A stretch of 64,000 bases of DNA from Methanomassiliicoccaceae archaeon UBA370 (GTDB lineage Archaea; Thermoplasmatota; Thermoplasmata; Methanomassiliicoccales; Methanomethylophilaceae): the NCBI GenBank assembly GCA_002505345.1, contig DAUY01000016.1:62001-126000 (forward strand), in the 5' to 3' direction. Under the pieces are notes generated by a model that was not told the origin of the DNA, made no database searches, and saw only the letters and a program-made list of their open reading frames with translations. Of the stretch, positions 42,366 through 51,817 are shown piece after piece. Numbering within the stretch: the stretch's first letter is position 1; each line of letters opens with the position of its first letter. Both the position numbers and the translations under genes were made by a program.

Positions 42366-44611
42366 CTTACGCCGGCACCGTCCTTGATCTCGCTATCGAC
42401 GGTGGCCACGCTGCCGTTTCCGTCGCTGAGCAGGACCGTTTCTTCGCCGTCGAAGACAGCGGCGGCCCTGAGGGGGCACCCTTCTGCGGACCCCAGCTTC
42501 CTGGAGCCTGCGACGAACATGCCGTCCTTGACCGTCGAGACTTTCAGGACGGCCTTCTGGAAGTCCTTGTACTCGATACGCGAGGAGGACGAATCCATGC
42601 CGGACGAGAACTTCGTTCCGTTGGGGACCTCCTTCGAAGGGGTCAGCAGGAGGACCGCGTTTCCGCCCATGTCCTCGTCGTCAGCGGCAAGCAGCATGCC
42701 CGAGGACATGACCCCGCGCAGCTTCGCCGGTTTGAGGTTGGAAACCACAAGGACCCTGCGACCCAGCATCTTCTCTCTGGGATAGTAGGCCTTGAGCCCC
42801 GCCACGATCTGCCTCGGAGACTCTTCTCCTATGTCCACGTTCAGCAGGTACAGCTTGTCCGCGTCCGGATGGTCCTGGACGCTGACCACCGTTCCCGCCC
42901 TTAGGTCCAGCTTCCTGAAGTCGGCGAACGGACCGGATATCTCCGGTTCTGCGGCGGGCGCCTTGTGGACCTTCTCCTTTTCATCCTCGAACTCGACCTT
43001 CTTGTAAACGGGGACCGGCTCCGGCATGGGGGTTCCGGCGGGAAGCGGTGCGGCAAGGCCTCTGTATCCGCATTCCTCTATGGTGCCTCCAACCCCCAGA
43101 TATTCCCATATCTTCTCCGACGAACGGGGCATGAACGGCCACGACATGACCGCCAGCGCCTTGACGATGCGGAGATTGGTGTTCATTACCCTTCCGCATG
43201 CATCCCTGTCGCTCTTCACCAGTGCCCAGGGCTTGGAGGAATCGAAATACTTGTTCGCGAAATGGGCCAAGTCCATCATCGACTTCAGCGCCTTCTTGAA
43301 ATCGCATTTTGAAAGAAGCTCGCTGTATTCCTTGAACGTGGACCCGATCTTCTCCATGACCTCAGCCGACTCCTCGGACGGAGCGGCAGCGGGGATCGTA
43401 CCGAAGTTCTTCTGGGTGAAGCTCAGGCACCTGTGGTAATAGTTCCCGAGGTCGGAGACCAGCTCGTTGTTGACCTTGATCTTGAAATCCTCCCATGAGA
43501 AGTCGGAGTCATGGGTGTCCGGCATGTTGATCGACAGATAGTATCTGACCAGGTCCGCATCGTACTTCTCGAGGACGCTGGGCACATCGATCGCTCCTCC
43601 GCGGCTCTTGGAGAGCTTTCCGCCGCCGAACATGAGATACTCGTTGGCGGGTATGTCATAGGGGAGGTTCAGGCCGCCCTCGCCCATGAGTATGGCCGGC
43701 CAGATTATCGAATGGAACGGGATGTTGTCCTTGCCTATGAAATAGTAATGTTTGACCTCTGGGTCCTGCCAGAACTCCTTCCAGTAGTCAGGCCTGCCGA
43801 TGATCTTCGAGTACTCTATGGAGGCGCTGAGGTATCCTATGACCGCGTCGAACCAGACATAGATCACCTTCCCGTCCCATCCTTCCACGGGCACGGGCAC
43901 TCCCCAGCTCATATCTCTGGTGATCGCCCTGTCGTTCAGGCCCTCGTTCAGCCAGTTCTGCGTGAAGGTCTTGACGTTGGACCTCCAGTAGTCCTTCCCC
44001 GAGATATACTCCAGAAGCCTCTCCCTGAAAGCGCTCAGCTTCAGGAAGAAATGCTCCGTCTGCCTTACCTCGGGCACGTTGCCGCACTGTATGCAGTGGG
44101 GCTCCTTCAGGTCTCCCGGCTCGAACGTCGTGCCGCAGGAGTCGCACTGGTCGCTCCTGACGTCGACCGCGCCGCATGTGGGGCACACCCCCTCGACATA
44201 ACGGTCGGGAAGGAACCTGCCGCAGTCGGCGCAATAATACTGGTCGGTCTGCTTGGTGTAAAGATATCCGTTGCCCAGAAGGTCCAGGAAGAGTTTCTGG
44301 ACCACTTCGTAATGGGTATTGCAGTATGTCTTGTTGAAAAGGGAATACTCTATGCCCAGGTCCTCGATCGCCTTCTTGTTGATCTCATGGTACCTTTCGG
44401 CCACCGCCTGAGGAGTGGTGTGCTCTTTTTCGGCCGTGACGGTTATCGGGGTTCCGTGCTGGTCGGAACCGCCCACCATCAGGACCTCGTTGCCGGCAAG
44501 CCGGTTGTACCTGCTGAATATATCCGGCGGCAGAAGGGAACCGGCCACGTGTCCCAGGTGTATCTTTCCGTTTGCGTACGGCCAGGCGATGTTAATGCAT
44601 ACTTTTGACAT
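42362..44611 (-). CDS. metG: methionyl-tRNA synthetase
   Basis: Charges tRNA-Met. The HIGH box is in PYANGKIHLGHVAGSLL, the zinc-binding insert has CxxC knuckles (YYCADCGRFLP, CPTCGAVD, CDSCGTTF, CIQCGN), the KMSKS box is KLSKSRGG, and a C-terminal tRNA-binding OB domain follows (DFRKLDLRAGTVVSVQDHPDADKLYLL). The C-terminus adds about 60 residues beyond the OB fold (DGEETVLLSDG). At 749 residues it is full length. ATG 44611 is used with GAGG upstream; an in-frame codon five residues earlier is less likely. Confidence 0.96.
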   Translation of the reverse strand: MSKVCINIAWPYANGKIHLGHVAGSLLPPDIFSRYNRLAGNEVLMVGGSDQHGTPITVTAEKEHTTPQAVAERYHEINKKAIEDLGIEYSLFNKTYCNTHYEVVQKLFLDLLGNGYLYTKQTDQYYCADCGRFLPDRYVEGVCPTCGAVDVRSDQCDSCGTTFEPGDLKEPHCIQCGNVPEVRQTEHFFLKLSAFRERLLEYISGKDYWRSNVKTFTQNWLNEGLNDRAITRDMSWGVPVPVEGWDGKVIYVWFDAVIGYLSASIEYSKIIGRPDYWKEFWQDPEVKHYYFIGKDNIPFHSIIWPAILMGEGGLNLPYDIPANEYLMFGGGKLSKSRGGAIDVPSVLEKYDADLVRYYLSINMPDTHDSDFSWEDFKIKVNNELVSDLGNYYHRCLSFTQKNFGTIPAAAPSEESAEVMEKIGSTFKEYSELLSKCDFKKALKSMMDLAHFANKYFDSSKPWALVKSDRDACGRVMNTNLRIVKALAVMSWPFMPRSSEKIWEYLGVGGTIEECGYRGLAAPLPAGTPMPEPVPVYKKVEFEDEKEKVHKAPAAEPEISGPFADFRKLDLRAGTVVSVQDHPDADKLYLLNVDIGEESPRQIVAGLKAYYPREKMLGRRVLVVSNLKPAKLRGVMSSGMLLAADDEDMGGNAVLLLTPSKEVPNGTKFSSGMDSSSSRIEYKDFQKAVLKVSTVKDGMFVAGSRKLGSAEGCPLRAAAVFDGEETVLLSDGNGSVATVDSEIKDGAGVR

Positions 44612-44668
44612 GTTACTGCCTCGCAATGCTCTGCTACCTATAAATAAATCGACAGAAAGTCGTGTCCA

Positions 44669-46075
44669 TCATACCGTCTGTTCTTCCTTGGGATGATATT
44701 TCCTGGCATGCTTCATGAAGTTGCCGAGAACGCTCTCGCCCCATAGCCCCGCCAGCAGGGAACCGATTATCTCTCCCAGAGCGACGCCGAGCCAGATGTA
44801 GCCTAGGTTGCCGCCTACTCCGAAAAGGAATATGCACAGAGGGATCTGGACCAGGTTCCTTACAAGCGTGGAGATGAGCGATTTGGTCCCCATGCCGAGG
44901 GATTGGAAGAGGGCCGACGCTGTGGCGCCCCAGCTGGCGAACGGCAGGAATATGCATCCGAAGTGCAGGAGGGCCACCATCTCGGCGCGGAGATGCAACG
45001 TGGCCTCGGTGTACGTGAATATCATCGCCATATATTGGGCCGTCAAGGCGGTTACGATGCTTATCACTATCATGATCACGACGACCAGCTTCAGGGTGTA
45101 ACGGTACGCCTCCCTCACGCGGTCGAAACGCCTGGCTCCGAACGCGGCCGCACATACGGGCACCATCGCCCCTCCGGTGGCCATAAGCGGTATCATCAGT
45201 ATGCTTATGATGCGCCAGCTGCTGGTATAGATCGCGACCGCATCGTCTCCGCCGGCTCCGATGAGTATGATGTTCATCACTATTGAGACGAGGGAGATGA
45301 TCATCATTTCCAGGCTTGCGGGGATCCCCACTCTGAAGATCATCCTGTCGATCTTCCTGTCGAACCTGAATCCTTTCAGAGATAGCTTGAGATAGGTGTC
45401 GTTCTTGACCTTGAACCAGTAAAGTGCCACACTGAGCCCTATGAACATCGAGACCACGGTTCCAGCGGCCGCTCCCGCGATCCCCCACCCCAGCCCGAAG
45501 CCGAAAGGCTGGTAGATGAAGAACGGATCTATCACTAGGTTGATGCATGCTGTCAGCACCTGGATGAACATCGACCTTTTGGCGGCGCCTTCAGACCTGA
45601 GCAGGTTCGAGAACAGGCTGCTGAGCATCACTATCGGCGAAAACAACACGATAGGCAGGGCATACTCGTAGCATTCGTCGATGATGTTCCCTCCTCCCAT
45701 CAGCACCAGGAGGGGGCGGAGGAATATGCCTAGCACGACCGCTATTATCACCGAAGCTATTATCGTAAGCATTATGGCCTGGGCGGCGGACTTGTCTGCT
45801 CCCTGCTTATCGCCCATCCCTATGTGGAGGGCGACGGTCTGTGAGGCCCCCACGCCGATACCGTTACCAACGGCGAGGATTATGAAGAATACGGGGAACA
45901 CGAGGCCGACGGCGGCCAGCGCGCTTGGGCCCAGCCCGGCCACCCAGACCGAGTTGATGATGCTGTTAAGGCTCTGGAAGGTCATAGCTATGATGACTGG
46001 GACCATCATCAGTACTATCGCCCTTTTGGGGTCGCCGAGCAATTTTTCCACATCTTTGGTCATCCCTTCGCCCAT
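44669..46075 (-). CDS. MATE family efflux transporter (copy 1)
   Basis: A 468-residue, twelve-helix MATE exporter: MTKDVEKLLGDPKRAIVLMMVP, GNGIGVGASQTVALHIG and RSEGAAKRSMFIQV mark the two related halves. MATE proteins use Na+ or H+ gradients to expel cationic drugs or metabolites. I use ATG 46075, about 27 nt after a TATA-like TAATATATG; ATG 46063 is also possible. It is last in a run of three paralogues reading the same way. Confidence 0.92.
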   Translation of the reverse strand: MGEGMTKDVEKLLGDPKRAIVLMMVPVIIAMTFQSLNSIINSVWVAGLGPSALAAVGLVFPVFFIILAVGNGIGVGASQTVALHIGMGDKQGADKSAAQAIMLTIIASVIIAVVLGIFLRPLLVLMGGGNIIDECYEYALPIVLFSPIVMLSSLFSNLLRSEGAAKRSMFIQVLTACINLVIDPFFIYQPFGFGLGWGIAGAAAGTVVSMFIGLSVALYWFKVKNDTYLKLSLKGFRFDRKIDRMIFRVGIPASLEMMIISLVSIVMNIILIGAGGDDAVAIYTSSWRIISILMIPLMATGGAMVPVCAAAFGARRFDRVREAYRYTLKLVVVIMIVISIVTALTAQYMAMIFTYTEATLHLRAEMVALLHFGCIFLPFASWGATASALFQSLGMGTKSLISTLVRNLVQIPLCIFLFGVGGNLGYIWLGVALGEIIGSLLAGLWGESVLGNFMKHARKYHPKEEQTV

Positions 46076-46101
46076 GAAACGGGCTAATTCGATGACATAT
46101 A

Positions 46102-47463
46102 TTAGAGTTGCGAAATCGGTTTTCGAACAACGGAAACACGTCTGAAAAGGAGCAGCCCGACGGCCAGCGTGACGAAGCCGAAGACGATCTCGGTGACCGT
46201 CATCCCCCACCACATGTAGGATGCGATACCGAATACGGAAAGAGATGCGTAGACGGCGGCGATCGCAGAGTTTCTTACGATCGTCAGCGTCAGCGACGTT
46301 GTACCGCGCCCCATCGACTGCAACAGCGCCGACGTCGCGTTTATAAGAGAGAACGCCGGGAAGAAGAGCGTGCAGACGACCAGCATGTCCGTCATGTACG
46401 GCCTCAGCCTCGCAGAGTCGTCAGACAGGATCATGAGGTCGGCGAGGTAAGGTGCCAGAACGGCGGTCAGGACCGCTATGGCCGCCATAACGGCTATTGA
46501 CAGCTTCAGCCCGTAGAAGAAGGCCCCACGGACCCTGGCAGGGTCCCCCATGCCGAAGGAGGCCGAGAGTATGGGGACCAGTGCGAAACCTATGGCCTGC
46601 GCCGGGACCATCATTATCGTCGCCACCCTCCAGGTTATCTCGAAGACCGCGACCAGGTCCGTGCCCCCGGCGAAAGATATGGAACGTACGAAGAACACGG
46701 ACATAAGGGAGATTATGACAAGCTCCGCGGTCTGCGGGACGCCCACTTCGGATATCGACCTGACTTCGGGGCGGGTGAACCTGAAGCCGATAAAAGAGAT
46801 CGGCACGAGAACATCTTTCCTTACGGCATACCAGTACACGGCAGGTATCATCGATATCGCCGAGGAAACCACGGTCGCATATGCGGCTCCGGCGATCCCC
46901 ATGTCGAACCAGTAGATGAAAACGGGGTCGAGGACCATGTTGAAGATTGCCGCCGTCACAAGTATGGCCGTGGATCTTTTCGCCGCGCCTTCGCCCCTCA
47001 GACATCCTGACAGCACCCCTCCCATCATCAGAAGGGGAGCTGATAGTATGACGGGATAGGCATAATCGGTGCAAAGTGCCAGTATATCTCCGGCGCCCAT
47101 ATAGTCCATGAGCGGCACTACCGTGACGACCAGCAAAATGAGTGATGCGGCTCCGGCGGCGATCGTCATCATCAGCGACTGGGAGGCCGCCTTGGACGCA
47201 GAATCGGATTCCCCCGCGCCTATCCTCTTCGAGATGGCATAGGATGCCCCCGTGCCTATGCCGTTGCCGATGCTGATTATTGCCATGTATACCGGAGTGA
47301 CGATGCTGACGGCCGCCAGGGCGTCGGCCCCGAGACCGGAGACCCAGAACATGTCCGCCACGCTGTTGAAGTACTGGACGAGGAGTGCCAGTGCAATTGG
47401 GAACGCCATCATAAAGACGGCTTTGCGGGGGTCGCCCAGAATATTATCGGATGAATCCGTCAG
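46102..47463 (-). CDS. MATE family efflux transporter (copy 2), probable CTG start
   Basis: Translation of the minus strand from ATG 47412 gives a MATE protein missing the usual LGDP lead. The same frame extends upstream without stop and reads NILGDPRKAVFMMAFP, matching the leads of both neighbours. The frame has no ATG, GTG or TTG before its upstream stop, but CTG 47463 has GGGAGGT seven bases before it. I therefore call CTG 47463, giving 453 residues. Core motifs are MGAGDILALC, CLRGEGAAKRSTAIL and DPVFIYWFDMGIAGAAYATV. Confidence 0.85.
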   Translation of the reverse strand: MTDSSDNILGDPRKAVFMMAFPIALALLVQYFNSVADMFWVSGLGADALAAVSIVTPVYMAIISIGNGIGTGASYAISKRIGAGESDSASKAASQSLMMTIAAGAASLILLVVTVVPLMDYMGAGDILALCTDYAYPVILSAPLLMMGGVLSGCLRGEGAAKRSTAILVTAAIFNMVLDPVFIYWFDMGIAGAAYATVVSSAISMIPAVYWYAVRKDVLVPISFIGFRFTRPEVRSISEVGVPQTAELVIISLMSVFFVRSISFAGGTDLVAVFEITWRVATIMMVPAQAIGFALVPILSASFGMGDPARVRGAFFYGLKLSIAVMAAIAVLTAVLAPYLADLMILSDDSARLRPYMTDMLVVCTLFFPAFSLINATSALLQSMGRGTTSLTLTIVRNSAIAAVYASLSVFGIASYMWWGMTVTEIVFGFVTLAVGLLLFRRVSVVRKPISQL

Positions 47464-47509
47464 ATGCGGGACCTCCCTTCATACATGTGACCTCAATGGC
47501 TCCGGCAGA

Positions 47510-48898
47510 TTATAATTTTCGGGATATGCCCTTTGAACGTTCGAACGAACCTAGCTTCCACAGTGCCAGCGAAAGCATGATCAGCCCTCCTACGATCTCT
47601 CCCCCGGTAAGGGACCACCATAGGGAATCGGGGGTCCCTATCAGATGGGCGGCCAAAGCGAAAAGGACCACGAGCATGACGTTCCTTATGAAAGACGAAG
47701 CCAGCGCTATATTGGCATTCTCCAGCGACTGCAACAGGGAGGAACCCGTGAATATGAGCGACATGACGGGCACCATTATGCAGAAAACGCGGATCATGTG
47801 GGTCATTTCACCCCTTATGGGAGCGAATCCCTGTTCATAGGTGAACGCGGAGGCTGCCAGTCCCGCGGCGATGAAGAGGACCACAGCAAGCACGGACAGC
47901 ATCTCGACGGTCTTCCTTACCCCGTAGTAATAGGTCTTGCGGATCTTTGTGTACTGCTCTGCTCCGTACTGGGCAGAACATACTGAGACGATCGCTCCCC
48001 CGACGGCCTGTGCAGGGATCATCAGCAGATATACGGCCCTCCACCCCGTAGAGTACATCGCGACGCCCACTGTGCCTGCCACTGCTATAACGAAGAAATT
48101 GAGGAACACGTTGAATATGTTCATGACCGAAAGCTCGGTCGCCTCGGGGAGACCTACTTTCAGAACGCTCTTCATCTCCGGGGGGCTGAACTTCAGGTCC
48201 GACCTTCCGATCTTCAGGTACATGTCCTTCTTGACGAAGTACCAGTAGAACGCCAGCATGATGGAGGAGCCGAACGCTATGACAGTTGCCCATGCTGCTC
48301 CGGCAACTCCCATTCCCAGCCCGTAGATGAGGATCGGGTCCATGATTATGTTGACTACGGCGGAAAGAAGCTGTATGTACATCGAGCGCTTGGCCGCACC
48401 TTCGCCGCGGATCATGCCGGTGACTATTCCATTCAATATTATGACGAAAGTTGCAATATAAAGCGGCGTGGCATATTCGACGCACAGGTCCAATATCTCG
48501 CCGCCTCCGAACAGCACTATGGACGGCTCCATGGTGACCAGCAGGATCGGTGTGAGAATCACAGAGACCATCACAGAAAGCAGGATGGACTGGCCCGCCT
48601 TCGTGCCGGCTTCCTTCCTCCTGTTATGCCCGATGCTTCTGGCTATCGCGGAAGAAGCACCGATCCCCAGCCCGCTTCCGATGCCCATGACCGTGGCGAA
48701 AACCGGGTATACTATGCTTATTGAAGCCATCGGGTCCGCCCCCAGGCCCGCGACCCAGAACGTGTCTACGAGTATGTTGATATGCTGTATCGCAAGAGCC
48801 ACGGCTATCGGTATGGAGAGATGCCTTATCGCCCTCCTGTAGTCGCCCGTAAGTATCCTGACGTCCTCGGTGGTCCCATCCGCTTCGGCCATGCCCAT
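47510..48898 (-). CDS. MATE family efflux transporter (copy 3)
   Basis: A 462-residue MATE protein: VRILTGDYRRAIRHLSIPIAVAL, GSGLGIGASSAIARSIGHN, MIRGEGAAKRSMYIQLLSA, DPILIYGLGMGVAGAAWATV. It resembles copies 1 and 2 in order and spacing, so the three are tandem duplicates that have diverged. ATG 48898 (or 48892) is preceded by GGAGA. It is divergent from rli1. Stop TAA. Confidence 0.9.
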   Translation of the reverse strand: MGMAEADGTTEDVRILTGDYRRAIRHLSIPIAVALAIQHINILVDTFWVAGLGADPMASISIVYPVFATVMGIGSGLGIGASSAIARSIGHNRRKEAGTKAGQSILLSVMVSVILTPILLVTMEPSIVLFGGGEILDLCVEYATPLYIATFVIILNGIVTGMIRGEGAAKRSMYIQLLSAVVNIIMDPILIYGLGMGVAGAAWATVIAFGSSIMLAFYWYFVKKDMYLKIGRSDLKFSPPEMKSVLKVGLPEATELSVMNIFNVFLNFFVIAVAGTVGVAMYSTGWRAVYLLMIPAQAVGGAIVSVCSAQYGAEQYTKIRKTYYYGVRKTVEMLSVLAVVLFIAAGLAASAFTYEQGFAPIRGEMTHMIRVFCIMVPVMSLIFTGSSLLQSLENANIALASSFIRNVMLVVLFALAAHLIGTPDSLWWSLTGGEIVGGLIMLSLALWKLGSFERSKGISRKL

Positions 48899-48976
48899 CT
48901 GTCTCCGTCTTCCCTTATCAGCTTATCTGCGATACCATCCTTAAAGGTTATATCTTAAATCGGTCTAAGCGGGGAC

Positions 48977-50743
48977 ATGCGTATTGCGGCCGTCCTGCAG
49001 GACAGATGCCAGAACAGAAAATGCAACAAGGAATGCTATAAGTTCTGCCCGTTGGTCAGAACGGGCGTGGAATGCATAGTGTTCGGCGAGAGGGGCAAGC
49101 CCATCATATCCGAATCCCTGTGCCAGGGATGCGGGATATGCGTCAACAAATGCCAGTTCGACGCCATAAAGATCATAGGCCTGGCCGACGAGCTGAAGAC
49201 GGAGATGGTCCACCAGTACGGCGAGAACGCCTTCCGCCTCTATAGGCTCCCGGTGCCGAAGAAAGGCATGGTCACGGGCATACTTGGACCGAACGGGATC
49301 GGAAAATCCACGGCGATCAAGATACTTTCCGGGGAACTCGTCCCCAACCTGGGCAACTATGAGAAACCTCCATCCAAAGAGGAAGTGCTGCAGCACTACG
49401 ACGGTACCGAGGTCAAATCCTATCTCACGGACGTCTACGCCGGCAAGGTGAGGACGGCCATAAAGCCACAGTACGTGGACCTCATACCCAAAGCCGCATC
49501 GGGGCCCGTGAAGGACCTGCTTTCCGGCATAAAAGGCCGCCTGACACTCGAGGAGGCCGCCATCATGTTCGAGCTGACCGAGCTTCTGGACAGGGATATA
49601 AAGAAACTTTCAGGAGGAGAGCTTCAGAGGGTCGCCATGGCTGCCACGGTCATGAAGGACGCGGACGTATACTTCTTCGACGAGCCCACCTCGTACCTTG
49701 ACATCTACCAGAGGATCAGGATGGCACGCATCATCAAAGAACTCAGCGCAGAAAAGCAGGTGGTCGTGATAGAACACGATCTTGCCATACTCGATTTCCT
49801 CGCCGACATCGTCAGCGTTGTATACGGTACCGAGGGGGCGTACGGCGTGTTCACTCTTGCAAGACAGGTCAGGACCGCCATAAACGTATATCTGGACGGT
49901 TACCTTCCCGAAGAGAATATCCGTTTCAGGGATAGGCCGATAGAGTTCTTCGCGTCTCCTCCCAGGAGCGACTGGGTCACTTCCGACCTGCTTTCCTTCG
50001 AGGGCCTGTCCAAGGACTTCGGAGAGTTCACTTTGGATGTCGTCGGCGGTTCCATAAAGATGGGGGAATCCGTCGGGGTCGTCGGTCCCAACGCCACAGG
50101 AAAGACCACTTTCGTAAAGATGCTGGCCGGAGAGATCCCTCCAGACGGCGGCAAGATAGACGCAAAGGTCAAAGTAGCCTACAAGCCCCAGTACATCACC
50201 GGGGACTTCGACGGCACGGTAAGGGACATGCTCTACCGCAAGGACTACGACAGGGTCACGTCCAGCTTCTTCGAGGGCGAGGTCATCGAGCCGCTCAGCG
50301 TCAAGTACCTCATGGATAAACAGGTCTCCAACCTTTCGGGAGGAGAGCTTCAGAGAGTGGCCATAACCATGTGCCTGCTTTCCGACGCGGACATCTACCT
50401 CTTCGACGAGCCTTCCGCCTATCTGGATTCCAACCAGAGGATGAACGCCGCAAAGACCATCCGCAGAATGATGGAGAAATCGGGGCGCAGCGGGATGATA
50501 GTCGACCACGACATCTACTTCCTGGACATGGTCTCCGATTCCATGATGGTATTCGGCGGCGACCCGGGCCATCACGGTATCGGAGAAGGCCCCTACGACA
50601 TGAGGGACGGAATGAACAAGTTCCTGACCGCGGTGGACATCACCTTCAGAAGAGATGCCGAAAGCCACAGGCCCAGGATCAACAAGCCGGACTCCAGGCT
50701 CGACAGGGAGCAGAAGTCCAACGGAGAGTACTACTACTCCTGA
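48977..50743 (+). CDS. ribosome recycling ATPase ABCE1/Rli1
   Basis: A 588-residue twin-ATPase that splits ribosomes after termination. The N-terminus holds two [4Fe-4S] motifs (CNKECYKFCP and CQGCGICVNKCQ). NBD1 has GPNGIGKST, LSGGELQRVAMAA and FFDEPTSYLD. NBD2 has GPNATGKTTF, LSGGELQRVAIT and LFDEPSAYLD. The hinge and tail are normal for the family. A TATA element (TCTTAAATCG, about 48951) lies some 22 nt from the ATG, and it is divergent from the MATE cluster. Confidence 0.96.
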   Translation: MRIAAVLQDRCQNRKCNKECYKFCPLVRTGVECIVFGERGKPIISESLCQGCGICVNKCQFDAIKIIGLADELKTEMVHQYGENAFRLYRLPVPKKGMVTGILGPNGIGKSTAIKILSGELVPNLGNYEKPPSKEEVLQHYDGTEVKSYLTDVYAGKVRTAIKPQYVDLIPKAASGPVKDLLSGIKGRLTLEEAAIMFELTELLDRDIKKLSGGELQRVAMAATVMKDADVYFFDEPTSYLDIYQRIRMARIIKELSAEKQVVVIEHDLAILDFLADIVSVVYGTEGAYGVFTLARQVRTAINVYLDGYLPEENIRFRDRPIEFFASPPRSDWVTSDLLSFEGLSKDFGEFTLDVVGGSIKMGESVGVVGPNATGKTTFVKMLAGEIPPDGGKIDAKVKVAYKPQYITGDFDGTVRDMLYRKDYDRVTSSFFEGEVIEPLSVKYLMDKQVSNLSGGELQRVAITMCLLSDADIYLFDEPSAYLDSNQRMNAAKTIRRMMEKSGRSGMIVDHDIYFLDMVSDSMMVFGGDPGHHGIGEGPYDMRDGMNKFLTAVDITFRRDAESHRPRINKPDSRLDREQKSNGEYYYS

Positions 50744-51706
50744 TCAGAACATTCCTCCGGTCAGCTGCGGGAACACTACCATCGACAGGATATATGCCGC
50801 ATATACCGAGAACAGCACCGCACCCTCTTTCCTGTCTATCCTGTCGCGATGTCTCACGAATATGAACACCAGCAGTGCCAGGATCACCATTACTGGAATG
50901 TGGAACATCATTGTCTCGTTCCTTATGGGTATGTCTGAGAACAGGGCTCCGATCCCCAATGCGAAGAAAGTGTTGAAAACTATGCTTCCGACTATGTTGC
51001 TTACCACCAGCTCGTCCTCGCGGCGGTATGCGGCCATTAGGCAGATGCATATCTCCGGAAGCGCCGAGCCGAGGGCCACGAGTATCAGGCCTATCATAAG
51101 GTCCGATGCGCCTGAAATCTCCGCGAGTCGTACGGCGCCACCGACGAACCAGTCCGCACCGAAATAAAGGGCGGCCATGCCAACGACGATCAGAAGCAGG
51201 CATAAGGCGGCGGAGACGTTGGAATCTTCCGTTTCTTCCTCACCTTCGGCCGTGCGGGCCTCTTTTACCTTGACCTTGTATACCGAAAAAATGAAAACCA
51301 AAAGAAGTGCCAGCAATACAATTCCGTCTATGAAGCCTATTATCCCGTTGAGGGAAAGCGCCAAAATCGCCAACACGGCGACCATCATGGCGGACATCTC
51401 GAACCTGATCTCGGCGAACTTGCAAGCAATCGGACTTATCACCGCGGCCAGACCTATCGCGAGCCCGGCGTTGGCCGAGTTGCTTCCTACGATGTTTCCG
51501 ATTATTATCTCCGGATTGCCGCCGCTGACAAGGGACGTTATCGCCTCGGGCGCGGAGGAGCCTATGGCTACGATGGTCAGTCCGACGACGAAAGGGGTCA
51601 CGCCCAGACGGATCGCGAGTTTCTTAGCCCCGTCGACCATCGCCTCCGAACCGATGTAAAGCAGCACTATTCCGACAGGGATCCCCAGCAGCGCCCATTC
51701 CGCCAT
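50744..51706 (-). CDS. calcium/sodium antiporter, CaCA family (YrbG-like)
   Basis: A 320-residue, ten-helix protein with the two alpha repeats of the CaCA family: GSSAPEAITSLVSG and GSNSANAGLAIG in the first half, and LGSALPEICICLMA and GSIVFNTFFALGIG in the second. The central loop is acidic. It exchanges Ca2+ for Na+ or H+ at the cell membrane. The stop directly abuts the convergent rli1 stop. Confidence 0.93.
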   Translation of the reverse strand: MAEWALLGIPVGIVLLYIGSEAMVDGAKKLAIRLGVTPFVVGLTIVAIGSSAPEAITSLVSGGNPEIIIGNIVGSNSANAGLAIGLAAVISPIACKFAEIRFEMSAMMVAVLAILALSLNGIIGFIDGIVLLALLLVFIFSVYKVKVKEARTAEGEEETEDSNVSAALCLLLIVVGMAALYFGADWFVGGAVRLAEISGASDLMIGLILVALGSALPEICICLMAAYRREDELVVSNIVGSIVFNTFFALGIGALFSDIPIRNETMMFHIPVMVILALLVFIFVRHRDRIDRKEGAVLFSVYAAYILSMVVFPQLTGGMF

Positions 51707-51817
51707 GTCTTTCCGAAAGCGATTCCGCCTATAAGCCTGTCTATTCCCGCCCCGAGTCGATACTGTTTTAGCCCGTTCCGATTAACTCTTATATGCATGG
51801 GATGTTGGGGTTACATT

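Noticed and set aside
43511..44608. Long plus-strand frame (365 codons) opposite metG
   Set aside because: Shadow of the metG coding sequence; composition is repetitive Val/Leu/Gly/His as in other shadows.
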